A stretch of DNA of 64,000 bases from Euwallacea fornicatus (GCF_040115645.1 NC_089553.1:3472001-3536000), one strand, 5' to 3'; numbered from the stretch's first letter, positions 45,450 to 58,579 are shown. Translations and numbers: made by a program. The notes: a model not told the origin generated them from the letters alone.

Positions 45450-46315
45450 TTGATGAGCCGAATATCTAGACCGACCCATCGATAGAGGTGTAATTTGCCA
45501 CATTAATTAAAAAATTCAACAAACTCGAAGTGTGATCGCAAGTGATGATGATAAACCACTAGACGTTCATCCATGCAAAATTACCCTTTCCCAAGAGTTG
45601 AACCCTGAATTTGATGAACTCGTACAGGAAAAGGGCATTTAGGACGATAGGTTCTTTTCTCGAATTGTATTCTCGAATAAAGCAACCTTTCGCTTAAATG
45701 GATCTATTAATTAACATAATTATTGCTCCTGGTCTATAGACAATTCTCATTGGATGGAGACCTCACATACACAATATCTAAGAAAACTCAATATATGGAT
45801 AGATATAATCGACCACCAGTTCATCTGTTCAATTTTCATAGAGACGAACTTAAACAACGCATCGTACTTGTACCTATCGCAAAACGAAATTGTCCCATCA
45901 ATCGGGGCAATTTCTCCTGGAGAAAATGGGGAATGAGTAGCCAATAGTATTTGGTTCCAACAAAATGGGGCCCCAACACATTACCTTATAGCTCTGAGGG
46001 AGCATCTCGATGAGACTTTCCCTTAGGAGATGGATCGATAGAAGAGGCGCAATAGAGTGGCCACCACGATTTACAGATTTTACACCTCTCGATTTTTTTT
46101 CTGGGGGCCCTTAAAATGTTTCGTTTACGAAAATAGACCACAAAATTTAGATGATTTACGTCTTAAAATTCAAACAGAATCAGAATCAATAACAAATTGA
46201 ATCATTGCATAAAAGAGCCCCAGCAACGACGAGTCATTGCCAAGTTTTTACTACACGATTTATTGTAGGAATTTCAATTTGGTCGATGTAATAGTGAGTT
46301 ATGTCATTTTGTATT
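45450..46315 (+). pseudogene. DUF4817-type transposase pseudogene
   Basis: The plus strand has VHPCKITLSQELNPEFDELV (usual PYKVQLVQELNEDD), DDRFFSRIVFSNKATFRLNG (usual I(I/V)FSDEATFRLNG), then EIVPSIGAISPGE, WFQQNGAPTHYLIALREHLD, RWIDRRGAIEWPPRFTDFTP and LDFFSG. First and second catalytic Asp are both replaced by Asn (FSNKA, QQNGA); the last one is present. A weak tail runs to about 46315. No terminal repeats were found, so the element ends are lost. Confidence 0.82.
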
Positions 46316-46609
46316 AAATAATTTAATTTTTAAGGAAACTGTATACCGAATTTTATTTCTGAGCGTATCGTTATATCTATCACTGAATTACCTTTCATTT
46401 GATATACCACAATGGGTATCTCTCCAATGGAGAGTACAAAGTTAGTAGGGGTAGCTCGATGGGGGGGCAAAATTTGAACATCGAAAATAATGCATTAAAT
46501 GCTTTTTTTTTAAGTCAAATCGTACGTGTTCGAGCATTATAAAAATATATCAAGTTTGTGAAAGTTATACACATGTTACGATACTTTTTACAAGTCCTGT
46601 ATATTATTT

Positions 46610-46850
46610 TTCTACACAGTCTCCCGCCTCAAAACTACATATTTCCCATCGGACTGAATCGATTGCATTATCGTAGAAACGCTTTGGAAGTTCTTGTCGT
46701 CATTGGAGCATGAATGCTTCTGCTCCATCGTTGTCGTCGAAATCTTCGCCCCCAAGCGCATCTTTAAGAGGTCCGAAAAGATAGAAGTCGCAATGGGACA
46801 AATCGGGACTTAGATGGGAGTACTATGCGACAAGATGCTAATTAGGACCG
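46610..46850 (-). pseudogene. Mariner-like transposase C-terminal fragment, different family
   Basis: The minus strand reads YSHLSPDLSHCDFYLFGPLK (usual YSPDLAPCDFHLFGPLK) with the last DDE residue, DALGGEDFDDNDGAEAF, QELPKRFYDNAID and an ending EAGDCV near 46620. The FGPLK...LGG signature separates it from both FamA and the DUF4817-type remnants. The sequence to about 46400 may be its 3' end. The N-terminal and central regions are not seen. Confidence 0.65.
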
Positions 46851-48339
46851 CCGCAACGACTCTGTTGGTGTGTGAGATGTTGGTCTAAAAAAATAATGGA
46901 GAAAGTTGAATGGATCTTAACATATTCATCGATAGTGTGTCAACCATTATGTTGCTATGGAATTACATATCGGAAGTGTTCGCGACAGGAACTTGGGTTC
47001 ACTACTTTTACAAGAGCATCAAGGGTCCATCATAGTATGTATAACTGTGAGTCTCGCGCCATGGCTCCAGATGATGAGCCTCAATTTGATAACATTAGCT
47101 AACAGTTTCTATCATAAGGAAATTGGCCCCATTTCTTTTGAGATATTCAGATCCATTTAATTTCTAAACTTTGGAGTGACACAATGGGCAAATTTTCTTG
47201 CGTTGCTTAGGAACGGAGGCGAATATTTATTCCGTTTCCATAACCAAATTGCGAAAGTTGTTTCAAATTTCTTGAATGTCTATAGAAACCCTGTTTTCCA
47301 TCAGACGTCGGGGAAAGATTTTTCACCGACCACTAATGATGACATCGCACATAAACTATATAAAGCTTCGCTAACGAGCTTAAGAAGATAATGGTGACAT
47401 CAATGCGAAGCCATTAATCCATTTTAGCTATAAGATATGAGGCCAATAACGCGACTAGAATTTTCATGGAAAATACCACCATAATTGCGATAATAAATAA
47501 GAAAATTAAAGTAATTTAAATTTACTTGGGGATCTGGCCATTCAAGTGCGGTAGTCGAATGTCTATGTAAAATTATTAGTAAATTATATGAGCTCTTTAT
47601 GTAAATAAATTGATTAAAACTGGTAATGAGGCGCATCCATCGGCATCAACTATTTTTCTTGCTCTATTTAAAGCACTTTATTAAAATTATACAAGTCACA
47701 TGGGCAACTATCTAATCAAGTTTAAATTGTAATTTTAAACAATTAAATTACATTCTAACACTTCATGCATCGGGTACCTTTCCAGGTTTTTTGGAAATAA
47801 CTAGAAAACGGTGAGAGAGGCGGGAAAAACAGGAGACAAAAATTTTCCTTTGTTGAACACAATGTTCGAATGTTGACAAATAAATGGGGATTAAAATACT
47901 ATTAAAAAAAATATGGTATGGAAAAATGGGCCCTGACCGCAGACACAGAGGCGTAATGTTCTAAGGCCTAAAGCCTAAATAGACAGACGTATATCCACTT
48001 TGTACCTTAGGCAAATCTATATGCCGTCTATGTAACACTATCGCTTATATGTAGAGAAATATATTAAACATTTTAAATAATCATGTGTCAAAATAAATAT
48101 TTTAATTAATCAAATATATTTCTGGTTTGTCCAAATATACTAAAAATACAAATATATTTTCAATACATTTTGTTAACGTCTTTTTTTCACATTAGTGTTT
48201 TTTGCAAAATTTATATGTGGTAATTCATATACAGTCAATCGATCAATTTGTTTATTTATATTATTGTGCGATATCGACTTTTCTGCTCACAGTATTGACT
48301 GAAAATATTTCAAGATACCGAGAGCTGTTCATTTATCAC
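46851..48339. other. No identifiable gene
   Basis: AT-rich, with only short unrecognised frames (46872-47102, 46957-47160, 47176-47391). Confidence 0.4.
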
Positions 48340-49205
48340 ATCTATTAAAACGAAAAATCTTAGAACATGTTGAAAATAGTGAAAAGGAGTGTAAAATCAC
48401 TAAATATTTAAATTTAAATAAATCAATAATATTAACTTTAAACACAGAAGAACTTTAAATGAACTTCCGAAGTGTCGCCGAAAAGGAAAATCTGATAAAA
48501 TGATGGACAGGAGAAATGAAATGTTATCCATCCAGGACCCGTTTAAGAGTGCAAGTCGCATACTACAAGAGTTATTGGTTTCAGTACCAGTGAGTACTAT
48601 AAGATGGAGATTAAGAAGCACTGGTTTATATGAGAAAAAATCGGTAAAGAAACTTTTCATCTCGAAGGAAAGCAAAAAGGCTGGACTGCGTCGTGCGAAA
48701 AAGCACGTGAACTTGTCATATGAAAAATGGAAAACTGCCTTTTTCTCTTATAAAAATCTATTTAATTAGACTGTTAAAATTAAATGAAATTAGAAGACGA
48801 ATTAATAAACGGTTCAGTCTAAAATAAACTAAATTGATGGTTAAACATGGACGGGCGGTATTATAGTTCGGGAGTACTTCAGAAAGTATGGCATAGCTCT
48901 ATCAGTAAAAAGTGATGGTATTACGTATCGATGTGTTCGTAAAAATATTCTAGAAAATTACATGCTGCCTTGGGCGGCAGAAGAGAGCATGAGACTTCGA
49001 TGGACGTTCCAACACGACAACGACCCGAAGAATACCTCTAAGTTAATTAAAGAGTGGTTAACCGTACATAACGTTGATGTTATGATCTGGCCGGCTCAAA
49101 ACCCCGATTTGAACCCCATAGAGAGACTGTGGGACGACGCTGACAGGGGGATTCGTGAGAAAGGTGTAACAAACATGGCGGTTAAGTTCAAGAAATTTTG
49201 AGACA
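48340..49205 (+). pseudogene. Tc1-like transposase pseudogene
   Basis: The plus strand gives LNELPKCRRKGKSDKMMDRR (decayed linker, usual RSGRPRK), then SIQDPFKSASRILQELLVSV, PVSTIRWRLRSTGLYEKKSV and KKHVNLSYEKWKTAFFSYK, where the first catalytic region (usual W..VLFSDESKF) is corrupted. About 60 codons are missing, with a weak GGIIVREYF (usual GGSVMVWGCF). Then NILENYMLPWAAEESMRLRW, FQHDNDPKNTSKLIKEWL with the second Asp, and WPAQNPDLNPIERLWDDADR with the final Glu. The two open frames are 48500-48769 and 48962-49201. Confidence 0.85.
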
Positions 49206-51985
49206 CTTGAAATTCAATATCTGAGGATTATATTGGTAAGTTATTTAAGTCCAAGAACTACAGGTGTTGGAAAGTAATTAAAAATAAGGGGTAAAGCCAC
49301 TGAATACTAAATAAAAGGTTTAATTGTAAGGGAAAATATAAGAAATGGTGTAATTGCTCCAATTTTGAACAATATGTTTTAGAATATATTTTTTATTTAC
49401 AGTTTAAAAACGCTCAGTACATAAACCTTGACATTAACATATTTATTATTAATTTTTATTCATAATTTGTAGAATATTTGATATTAAATTCATGTTTTTT
49501 TATGAAAAATCGAATTTAAGAAGTTGCTCTACATGTGAGCTATAGCGTACGTAAATTCCAATTAGTAATACTAGGAAAATAGAAATTCGATTTGCTATCC
49601 TCCTGTTCTACGATGTTGTAAGAGTATGTGGTTCGCAGGTGGGTCTCCTTTTGCAGGGACAACCTGTATAGCATCCTAGAACCTTCGCAAAGGGTAAAAG
49701 TTAGGAAATGGTGTAAAATAAATAAGAAATGTGTAGGGAAAGCGAGGGAGTCAGGACGCCGATGCATTTTGACGTCGTAATCAGTCTGTAGGATGTTTCC
49801 GCGTCTGAAATGCCAAATGCGGTAAAGCCACTTTACGGCACCTAACAGGATCACCTAGACCTGATAGCACCTATAGGAAAAAAATCACGGTGTTCACATT
49901 TCTCACGAAATCATTGCAATTTCCCTCATTTTCTCGTGAGCTTCTGCCAATGCGCACAGCGTTCGATCCCGAAGTGAATTCCAACGATAGCCTGCAGACC
50001 GTCGTAAAACTCATCTCTCCGCCTCTGACCTGGCTGAAGATATCTAACTAGAATCAGTTTTAAACGAAGGACTAACTCTGCAATGACAATAATTTACAAT
50101 TATTCAGAAAAATGATGGAAATGTTATCCAATTAGGAGATTCAGGAATAATCTATTATTGTCGACCAAACTGAGGCGGTACGGTAATAATTCTGCAAAGG
50201 CGCATTTCTTTAACGGAATCAATTATCGTATAATACGCCAGTGTTCATTGTCATTTTTTATTTACTCCTCTGAAAATGGGTGGTACTTGAAAATTTAAGA
50301 GGCTCGCTTATCACTTCAATTGCCGAAGGCGGTTCCGCGAGGAACTGACTAAAATCAATGATTCATGTCTATTACCATGTATTCGTGAATGATTCATTTA
50401 TCATCACATTGTGACATTTCGCAATCCCCTTTGAACAAGATAAGTGATTATACAGCACAATTATTATCTCTAAGCACCATATTCTTACAAGAAATAAAGG
50501 TGAACAGGTTCGTAACTAACCTAACAAGCCAATGCATAGCTATTTACATTAGATATAACAAAAATTTTATGAATGAATTGTGGTGGCGTGTAGGCGCTTA
50601 CAAATCTCTAGTTTCATAACCGCAGAATACATTTTAGAAACGGTTTGCCTTGGACAACCACGTTCATTCACTAAGGAATTAACAAATTTCTAGGTCAAAA
50701 TTTTAATTACGCATGTCTCGTGTTAATCAAAAGTCACTCTGCACTTGCGCAATCCGCGTAACTTGCACACCGGAAGTAGAAAGTTTCAGGTCGGGTTCAG
50801 TGGGCGGATGTTTAATGGCCCCTAATGGAAGACTTGCCTCACGGACTTTATAGTGAATTATTCAAATTGCTTATATTACGTATGATTAGGTTTGTTGATG
50901 GTTCTAAATGGCGAAATTGCCCGTTGCAAATTAGTAAAAGGAAGAAGCGGCTCGTCTAGATCGATATTTTGGGTGGGTAACAAAGAAGAACACCGAAGAG
51001 ATGCGAGGTTACGTCTCGGATTTTGTTGTCGGTAATCGCAATAAAACTTTCGTCAATGTAACTGTATAGTGCAGAAATTCGACCGCGCCATTAGTATCTC
51101 AGAAACCAAGAGAGCTGCTGTGTCGATTACGTTGCGGTAAAGATCCGCCGTTAGCCTCCCGAGAATGCCCCTTTATATGCAAGATCATCCAATGGTTGGC
51201 TTGACCCACCCTTAACGTTGGAAAATGCGCACTTTTCGGAAAATTCTCAAAATATCTAAAAACACTTTTTAAGAAGGACGGGGGTTCATGTGAAACTCAA
51301 TCTCCAGACTTCACCCGTGCGCGCGCCACTGCGACCCTCTCAAAAGTTTTAAACGGCACGAGGGTTCGTGTGCCATCTCAAATTCAAGGTATTTCGAAAC
51401 TGCATTCAATGGCGCAATGCGATTCAAAATTTATCTACTCGTTTTTGAGAAAAACAATTATAAACTTTCTTCGAAGATGCGAGACAAACTCCTGCGAATA
51501 CGCCCAACACTAAAGTCTTTGATGAGGACGGACAGCGTGAGGATCTCGGAAACAGTCACAGATGCAAAATCGCTTAAATTGGGAAAAAGTTGCGCAATTC
51601 AAAGCAAATGAACAATTTATTTTTGTGCCGGCTAAATTCCGAATGGCTACGAAGATATCCTGAACAAGAAGAATCAGAATTTAGAGCCGCATGGTATATG
51701 TTAGACTTGTTGCGTGAGGGCGCACTTCTCTGGCAGGTTGTAAGTTACAATATTCTTGGAGAGCTCTGTATTTGTTTTTGTTGCTATTTTACATAACATA
51801 TTGAATTTTCGTTGTTCAGAAAATACTTCACTTAATTAAAATTTCAAATTTTAAATTAATACCCGGATAGCAAGTGCCATTTGCACGATTCATGGCAACC
51901 GTTTAGCAAAAAATACTTTTTTTCATATGAATTCCGTACCGGACCCTTTGGAATTATATACCGCTGAAATCAGCTGAAACCCGAG
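49206..51985. other. No identified gene; lone tip at 49667
   Basis: An inverted tip ACAACCTGTATA near 49662-49673 lacks a partner. Otherwise only short frames are present, none with recognised motifs. Confidence 0.4.
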
Positions 51986-53669
51986 AAAACTGAGAAATAA
52001 TATACAAGGTGGCTCTTTTAAGAAACCGAAGGTTTGGACTTTAACGTCTTTATGGCACACCCCGTAGCTGCCCCAATAGATTGCTTTAGTCCTTCAGACG
52101 AATCCCCATAACTTTTGCATGTTGCATTTTATCCTAAAAGTACAAGGAAAGTATATAGGGAGGGGGGGAGGGGCAAAATAGAACGGATGGACCTGTGCTC
52201 GGTCCATCTACCTAGCGTGACCTTGTCGTCAAGGCTCTACCCACACTTGAATTATTAATTCTCTTAGAAAAAATACCAAAATTACTTTTGCTGCTGTTAA
52301 TGAATTGAAGTTTGTGTAAAAAGTCTTGTTACGTCTTAATGAACGAGATACCTGATAGTATGGTAAATAAACTGAACGTTTAAAAACTGGTCATATTCGA
52401 GCTAGATTCACCTGTTGCACTAATGCCTTAAGTAAGTGTTCTCATTTCTCGGAATTTAAGCGTCGAGTTTCAGTTACCAAGAAGGACGTTGGTCGACCTT
52501 TCATATTACCAGTAGATCGGAATTTGAAAAACCGTTTGATTTGTCGTTGGAACACGTTGAACGCACCAGTGGACTTCAATTTTCGATGGAAAACATAATT
52601 CAAGCGAATACAAAAATTTTATTTATAATCGTAAAGTATGGTCGACACCAAGGAATTACCCATTACACAACGATATGGCCAAACCACCGTTTGTGGCATT
52701 TTAATTGGTGGGCATTAAAAATCGGGCATTCATCCGTGCAACAGGCATATCCTCTTAAAGCCATCATAAAAAACAATAAGTGTTGGCGCTAAACACACTA
52801 ATTAAAATTTTAATGCGCAAGTCGGAATGTGACTCGCATCCGGTCATTTTTGACTCGGCATTAATAGTTTGATCAGGGAACGGGTTATGAGGTTTTATTG
52901 ATTTTGAGCACACTTTCTGCTCGTTACATAACAATATTTTAATTAAGGATATGGATATTAGCGTAACAAATTAGTATTCAAGCATAACTCATATACATAT
53001 GTAGGTACTTTTACTTGACATTTTTATGCATCGGCAGTTTCCCCCTTCAGTTCATCAAAACCCTCTTGGGACCTAGAATGGGTCTCTCTAATGAAAGCTC
53101 CAGGTACTTTATTAGATTAGATTCTTCTACGTTCTTGTTTTTTTCAAAACTTCTCCGCACGAATTGTATGGGCATTGGGGCTTTCAGCGGCAGGTATAAG
53201 GTGCTTCGAATACGACGCCCTTGCACCCATTTTATGGAAACGGAAAGGGACCTGAGAAACAAAAACCATGATTTCCGGTGGGGTCGATGAAGTTCATTTT
53301 TTGAATTTCCGAGCAACGAGCTATGCCGCCATCAGTGATATTTTTCCCAAAAATACACCGAAATTCTGAAAAAATGTATAGATCCAATTTTTTCTCACGA
53401 TCTTCGCTAAACACCTTTTTTGTTATATGTTACGGTTTAACGGTTATAAGCGAAAATGTCTTAAGAATTTTCGCAAAAATACATCCCGCAATATCAGACT
53501 CGATAGATTTATTCCCATATCTAGTTTGTTATTGTGCAGCTACACCTCAATGACCCGTTCGGCCGAAACCGAATCGGCGCTAGCGGGCCTGTGCGGTGGC
53601 CAGGGAGTCCCCCTGGCTTAACCCTCGTAGGCTTTTTCTCGTGAGGACGTCTCAAAAACAAAGTTTATA
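51986..53669. other. No firmly identified gene
   Basis: AAGGTGGCTCTTTTAAGAAA after TA (near 51986) may be a lone element tip. A minus-strand frame at 52430-52570 (KRFFKFRSTGNMKGRPTSFL) faintly resembles a transposase HTH linker but was not accepted. The frames at 53.0-53.6 kb are unrecognised. Confidence 0.35.
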
Positions 53670-53832
53670 AAAGCCCTTCCCGGAATTTGGATCAATTAAA
53701 GGAGAAAATACGAATTGCTCGCAACGTACCGAATATTCAGAAAAGGAACTGAGACGGAAGTTAGACGAAGAATGCAAATTGGCCTTGCAGAAACGGAAAA
53801 TCATATTGAAGATGCGTTAACTTCGCTATAAT
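53670..53832 (+). pseudogene. Possible DUF4817-type transposase tail
   Basis: DQLKEKIRIARNVPNIQKRN followed, after a frameshift, by EVRRRMQIGLAETENHIEDA fits the helical C-terminus of these transposases (usual LK.RI..A..., V.RR...C.E..G.HFEHLL). No SPDLTPLDF block is recognised upstream, so the call is weak. Confidence 0.35.
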
Positions 53833-53884
53833 ATTTGTTTTTTTTTTATTATTTAGTTTTATAAAAAATAATTTATTGTGCGTG

Positions 53885-54003
53885 AAATGTCACAAATGAC
53901 ATTTAATGCCACAAGTGACATTTAATGCCACTTGTCACTTGTGCCATGGCATATGACGTGACGTGTCAATGCAACTAGTGACACTTCATGTCACTTGTGA
54001 CAG
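53885..54003. repeat. Cluster of CACTTGTGAC-type palindromic words
   Basis: Within about 120 bases, variants of TGTCACTTGTGACA and GTGACATTTAATGCCAC recur at least six times in both orientations. They include an exact direct repeat of GTGACATTTAATGCCAC-like units spaced 19-20 bases. The cluster resembles a degenerate minisatellite or a set of half-sites. The function is unknown. Confidence 0.6.
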
Positions 54004-55841
54004 CAGGCCATTATGACCCTTCAAACAGAAATCATTTTGATTTACGTCGTTACTCATGGGATTGACAAACTTTGAAAACCGCGTTTGATCATAAAAGTTG
54101 CTTTGCTTTTGTCCAACAGCGTACGTATCTTGGGAGAGTAAAGAGAGATTAATTCCCCAATGTTTGATCGATTAAGCTACCTAAGCAGAATCGAATCCCA
54201 ACAGGAAAGAATCACTCTTCAACATCAACCGTACATAATTATTCCGTTTACCATCGTAACCAGGCGCCAAGACAATAAAAACAATGGCGTGCACTTCCCT
54301 ATTAATGAAATATACGTGTAATTTTATGCGTTTAATCTTATCGAGCCAATAATAATGATAAATGGGTTTTACAGAGGCGCAAGTGCAATTTTCCCGATAT
54401 GGCTTTAAGGTTAAGGTTAGGAGAGTTTTTAGATTTTAGCGTAGGTAACGAAATTGTTTACAGCGAAACTTGCGCGTGGGCTTATTGTTAGATATTAATC
54501 ACGAACAGGACTGCAGTTAGGAGATATGGGTTTGTGACGAAATTGAAGCGCAAACCTTACGGCGAAAAACCATTTTCAAGAATGTCGGACTCATTGAGCA
54601 GTCACGCGCATGATTAGCTTTTAAATAATCGTTGGAACGTTTTATTTGAAATGGGATCGACGCCTCAAAGTCCGGCCCTGTTTCCCTACTTCCTACACCT
54701 TTTCTTGCGAAGTAGCATTTATTTTTAAAAACGGATAAATATTTTTCAAATTATTTTTTTTTCCGCACAAAGACACGTAGGTTGGACACCGGGGCTTAAG
54801 CAGTTTGACCTTTTTTCGTTATCTGGATTCGCTATTCCGCAAAGAAAACAACCATAATTCGGTTGTTACTTTCAGACGACCGGCTTTTTAAGGAAAAATG
54901 TCGTAAATTTCCTGCACGGTTTTTGCTGTCCTGCCAAATTAAATTGTAATGTGTAGGTTTTGGCATTTATATCTAAAGTGGACAAGAGAATCTTTTACAG
55001 GATAATAAAAATCATTCTGTTTGTTCCCAAATTTATTTATGAGGTGGTTTTCGTGCGTTTCTCGGAATACGCTTCTTAGCATGTATTAACATTTGCTACG
55101 GCTACGAAAATATCAAAAAGTAAACAAAAATGAAAGGAAATTCTTCTCAACCATCTCGGGGTTATGGGTCAGGAATTTGGGTCGTAAAGAAAAATTACCT
55201 AGCAGGGAAAAAAAAGTGGAAATTTGCTGCCGCAGCGGTATTCGCAGCCCAATCCAAGGCGAGTCATTTGGCGAGCTAATAGTAAGAGATTTTCGTTATG
55301 CATGAAAGTATCGTTTTCCGCGTTTATTAGGAAATAGTTATACAGGGTTATAAATAATTCGAAACACTCTGTATACCTGACAGGTGTGGAAAGTGATAGC
55401 CTACTGCGCGGTGATTGTAGTTAGGCGAACGACGCAAAGCGGAATTCGGTCAGCAATCCAGTGCGGAAAAGATTCATTTTGCATGTGTTACGTACAACAC
55501 AATTTCGACGATTGCCAGGACGTTGCATCATTAAAACTCAGAAATGATAGCGGAGACCTACGATTTGCATATTCCTCCATGTTTAAACTTCCTAAGTAAA
55601 CGAACTCAATGGGAATGTTTACGCTTTGATTTTTGGGCAGCTAACATCGTAGATCGGAAAACTCTAAGGATATTCTTGTAAATAGATTCAAGTTCTCCTG
55701 GACTTAATTATAAAATGAAATTATGCAGTTACGGCGTGAGAAAGTGTTTAATATTCAAAGAACTAAGCCTTTGTTGACAGATTTCTAATTTATATTAATT
55801 TATTCGTAAATTGCAAATATAACTAAAAACACCCTTTTTTA
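54004..55841. other. No identifiable gene; paired tips at 55342-55374
   Basis: Two inverted element-type tips face each other within 33 bases, TACAGGGTTATAAATAATTC and the inverse of TACAGAGTGTTTCGAATTAT. They read as a miniature palindrome or a junction of two element ends. The rest is AT-rich with no recognised gene. Confidence 0.4.
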
Positions 55842-55843
55842 GC

Positions 55844-56940
55844 CTAACAAAACATTCTCGACAACCAAAAAAGATGAAGTCTAATACAAAGTATAGCTCC
55901 ACGATCATTAATTACATCTCTTAATCCATCGTCCATACCCAAGATGATATTGTTGAGTTCTGCTTGTAGTACCCTTCCCCATTCTTCCGACGATAGTACC
56001 TGGAATCGAGAGGCATCGTGAACATCGGCCACATGTGGCGGAACTCTTCTTTCAGGCATGTCCCAAACATGCTCGGTTGGATTCAAATCTGGCCATTGTG
56101 CTGGCCGTGGTAATGCGCCGATTTCTTCGTTGGTCAACCAGTCTGTCACAATACCGGCGACATGTCGACGAGCGTTATCATGCACGAGAGAAAAATTTTG
56201 ATCAACACCGCCAGCAAATGGTCGAACTGTAGGGTCGAGAATGATATCGATCTACGGTCGAGCTGTTAGAAATCGATTTGGAAAAACGAGGTCGATTCTC
56301 CGCCAATCACTATTCCGGCTCATGCCACGATTTTACCACTTCTATGTGAACGGACTTCCTGAACATCCAAACGTTGAACATTTCCAGGTCGCCTCCACAC
56401 TCTTAGTCGATGAGAACCTGGGCCAAATCCAAATCTGGATTCGTCGGCGAATAAAACTGCGGCACGATGGGTTCCATATCCTCGACGTCACTCCAATCTT
56501 CCAGGGCGACTGCCTCTGGAAAGAGGTGGACCGCAGCGCACCACATCTCAACGGTCTTCGACTGTGAATATTGGTTTAACGTGGACCATCTCTAACGGCA
56601 CCTCCGCCTATGTGTAGGCACGCGGAGTGCCCACAGCAAATCTGCAACCAATTCGGGTGCCTTCATCTGCTAAAGCTGTTAAAATGAAAAATCGATTTCG
56701 AGCTGCAATAGCAATGCGTCCTGGGTGTTGTTCCGGTCTCCCCGAAGGGCCCCCGTAATCGACTGATCTGACACTTGGGGAAACCTCACGCGTTCGGCAA
56801 CTTCGATTTGCCTGGAACCAGCTTGAAGAAGGCTTACCGCCCGATCCGTCCAGACTTAAATGTTGTCCAGGTATTGAGGACAGTATTCCCAAAGCACCTG
56901 CCGCACACCAGCTCGCGTCGAAGGAATGAAACTGATTCAA
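55844..56940 (-). pseudogene. Tc1-like transposase pseudogene, nearly full length
   Basis: The minus strand starts near 56940 with a decayed HTH region (NRFFILTALADEGTRIGCRF), then SRGSRPGRLE, FADESRFGFGPGSHRLRVWR (usual FTDESRFNLWGSDGR.RVWR, first Asp retained) and RRPGN. A decayed middle follows (IDIILDPTVR, usual YIDEILRPHV). Last is an open 113-codon frame (55844-56185) with VHDNARRHVAGIVTDWLTNE, second Asp, and WPDLNPTEHVWDMPERRVPP, final Glu. Four or more frameshifts or stops separate the pieces. Its sequence is not close to the other Tc1-like remnants here. Confidence 0.88.
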
Positions 56941-58579
56941 CCTGATACTTTAGCAGAGAGCAAAATTCTTACTTTTTAACATCCGCAGGGAAATTGTTTA
57001 TTTTTACTTTTAGATTTTTTTCAGTCGATAGAAGTGTGTATAGAGAGTGCGGACTTGAATGCGAGCATTCCTTGCCTATGTTAGGACTATTAATCAATTA
57101 ATTGAAAATATCACGGGGTCCGGCTCTAAATTCCTCCTGAGATGAGTGTGAGAGAACGGTAAAAGGCTGTTATGGATCCCCTCGCATTTCTCGTTTATGT
57201 AGAGATCATTAATCGGCATTACCTGAAAGCGGGACGGGCTGCGGCCCCAGGTTCTTCTCAAGATTGGCGTGGGAAGAGAGGGTGGTTCCTTCAGCGTAGA
57301 CGAGAGGAATGGCGAGGGTTCGGTGCTCGCGAGGAAAAGGGTGGACGGCCCTGTCATCTTGCGGGTTCTCTCACGAGGTGGGGTTGTGTTCGCGGTGTCG
57401 CTGCCGGCCCGTATCGGGGATTCCGCTTTTGCGTTGCGGGGAGTGAAGAAGTGCTTCGAGGGCTTACGTCGTTGTTCCCCCCACCTTCCAACCTTGCACC
57501 TTAAATGTACTAATACAGTGTGATATAAACTGCGATTGAAATCGCTCGTTTTCGTGTTTGTAATTTTATTTTTTTTTTAATATATATTCTTAGTTTTTTC
57601 GATGTCTGTACCCGTTAATTGTACCTGCATTTGTCGTCGTGTGACGCACCTTTAAAGAATTCTTCAGTCTACCAGATTCCAACCTCCTTGAGGAAAAATT
57701 GCATAAATCCACGTAATATTAAAATATATTGGTACAAATATTTAATAACTGGCTACCTACATATAAGGCAATCTAGGTCGCAATTTTATTTATATGCTGC
57801 CTTAAGCAGCTCTCTAATGCCGCAAAAACGATATGTCACTATTTGGTATTTTTTTTAACGAGCTCAATAAATGGGGTTTTACCTATTATAAATTATTTGT
57901 TTGTTTAGAGTTAAGAAGTTTATGTAGGTACGGTTGTCGCAATACGATCATTTCAGTTGAAAGTGAGACAGCGCGACCAACGCTGCCGAATGGATTTAGC
58001 GGATGACTTCTTTGTTCAGTTAATCAAATGGTTCTTCGTTAAAGCAAATAGGCCTAAGGTAAAAATTGGCGCCAGAGAGTAAATTTATTCAATCGTTTTA
58101 AATTTATAATAGTGTTATTGCTCCGTTGCCCAACAGTTGGTTCCTCTAGCTATAAAAACAAAATGGATTTAAAAGCGGATAAGTAATTTGCATGTGCATA
58201 ACAAATTATTTTTATACAATTTAATTTAATGGGATTATTAATAACAAGGACGCGTAAAATCGGACATGTGGGTGTGTGTTATTCATCCCGTGGGTCGTTC
58301 CATCGTAACAGAAAAATACGTTTTATCACGTGTACTGCATGGGTACTTTCGCAACGATTTTTGCGCACATGTGGAAATGGAGCGCTGCGTCACGGAAACA
58401 CATTTTTGTCTCTCACGGAGGGGTTGTTGTTCTCTTGTGGTAGAAAGAGATAACAGTCTAAACGTTCCTGCCGAGGGTGCCCTCGGGCGACTCGGGGGCT
58501 GTTTCGTGAGTTCTGCGCAGGGCCGGAGTGCAACTCTGGATAGCTCTTGAAGAATTCACTGGGAGACATAACACTTTAA
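56941..58579. other. Intergenic; GC-rich patch at 57230-57500
   Basis: The 57230-57500 patch is far more GC-rich than its surroundings. It is open on the plus strand in two frames (one ending at 57523 reads GRIGDSAF-like codons among Gly, Arg and Val) and partly on the minus strand. No family is recognised. It could be an old repeat or an exon. Confidence 0.35.

Noticed and set aside
46872..47391. Three overlapping plus-strand frames beside the mariner-like fragment
   Set aside because: They could be read as part of a transposase, but neither strand gives the expected DNA-binding or catalytic motifs.
52430..52570. Possible DUF4817-type HTH linker, minus strand
   Set aside because: A single weak GRP-like block with no matching domain before or after it; too easily chance.
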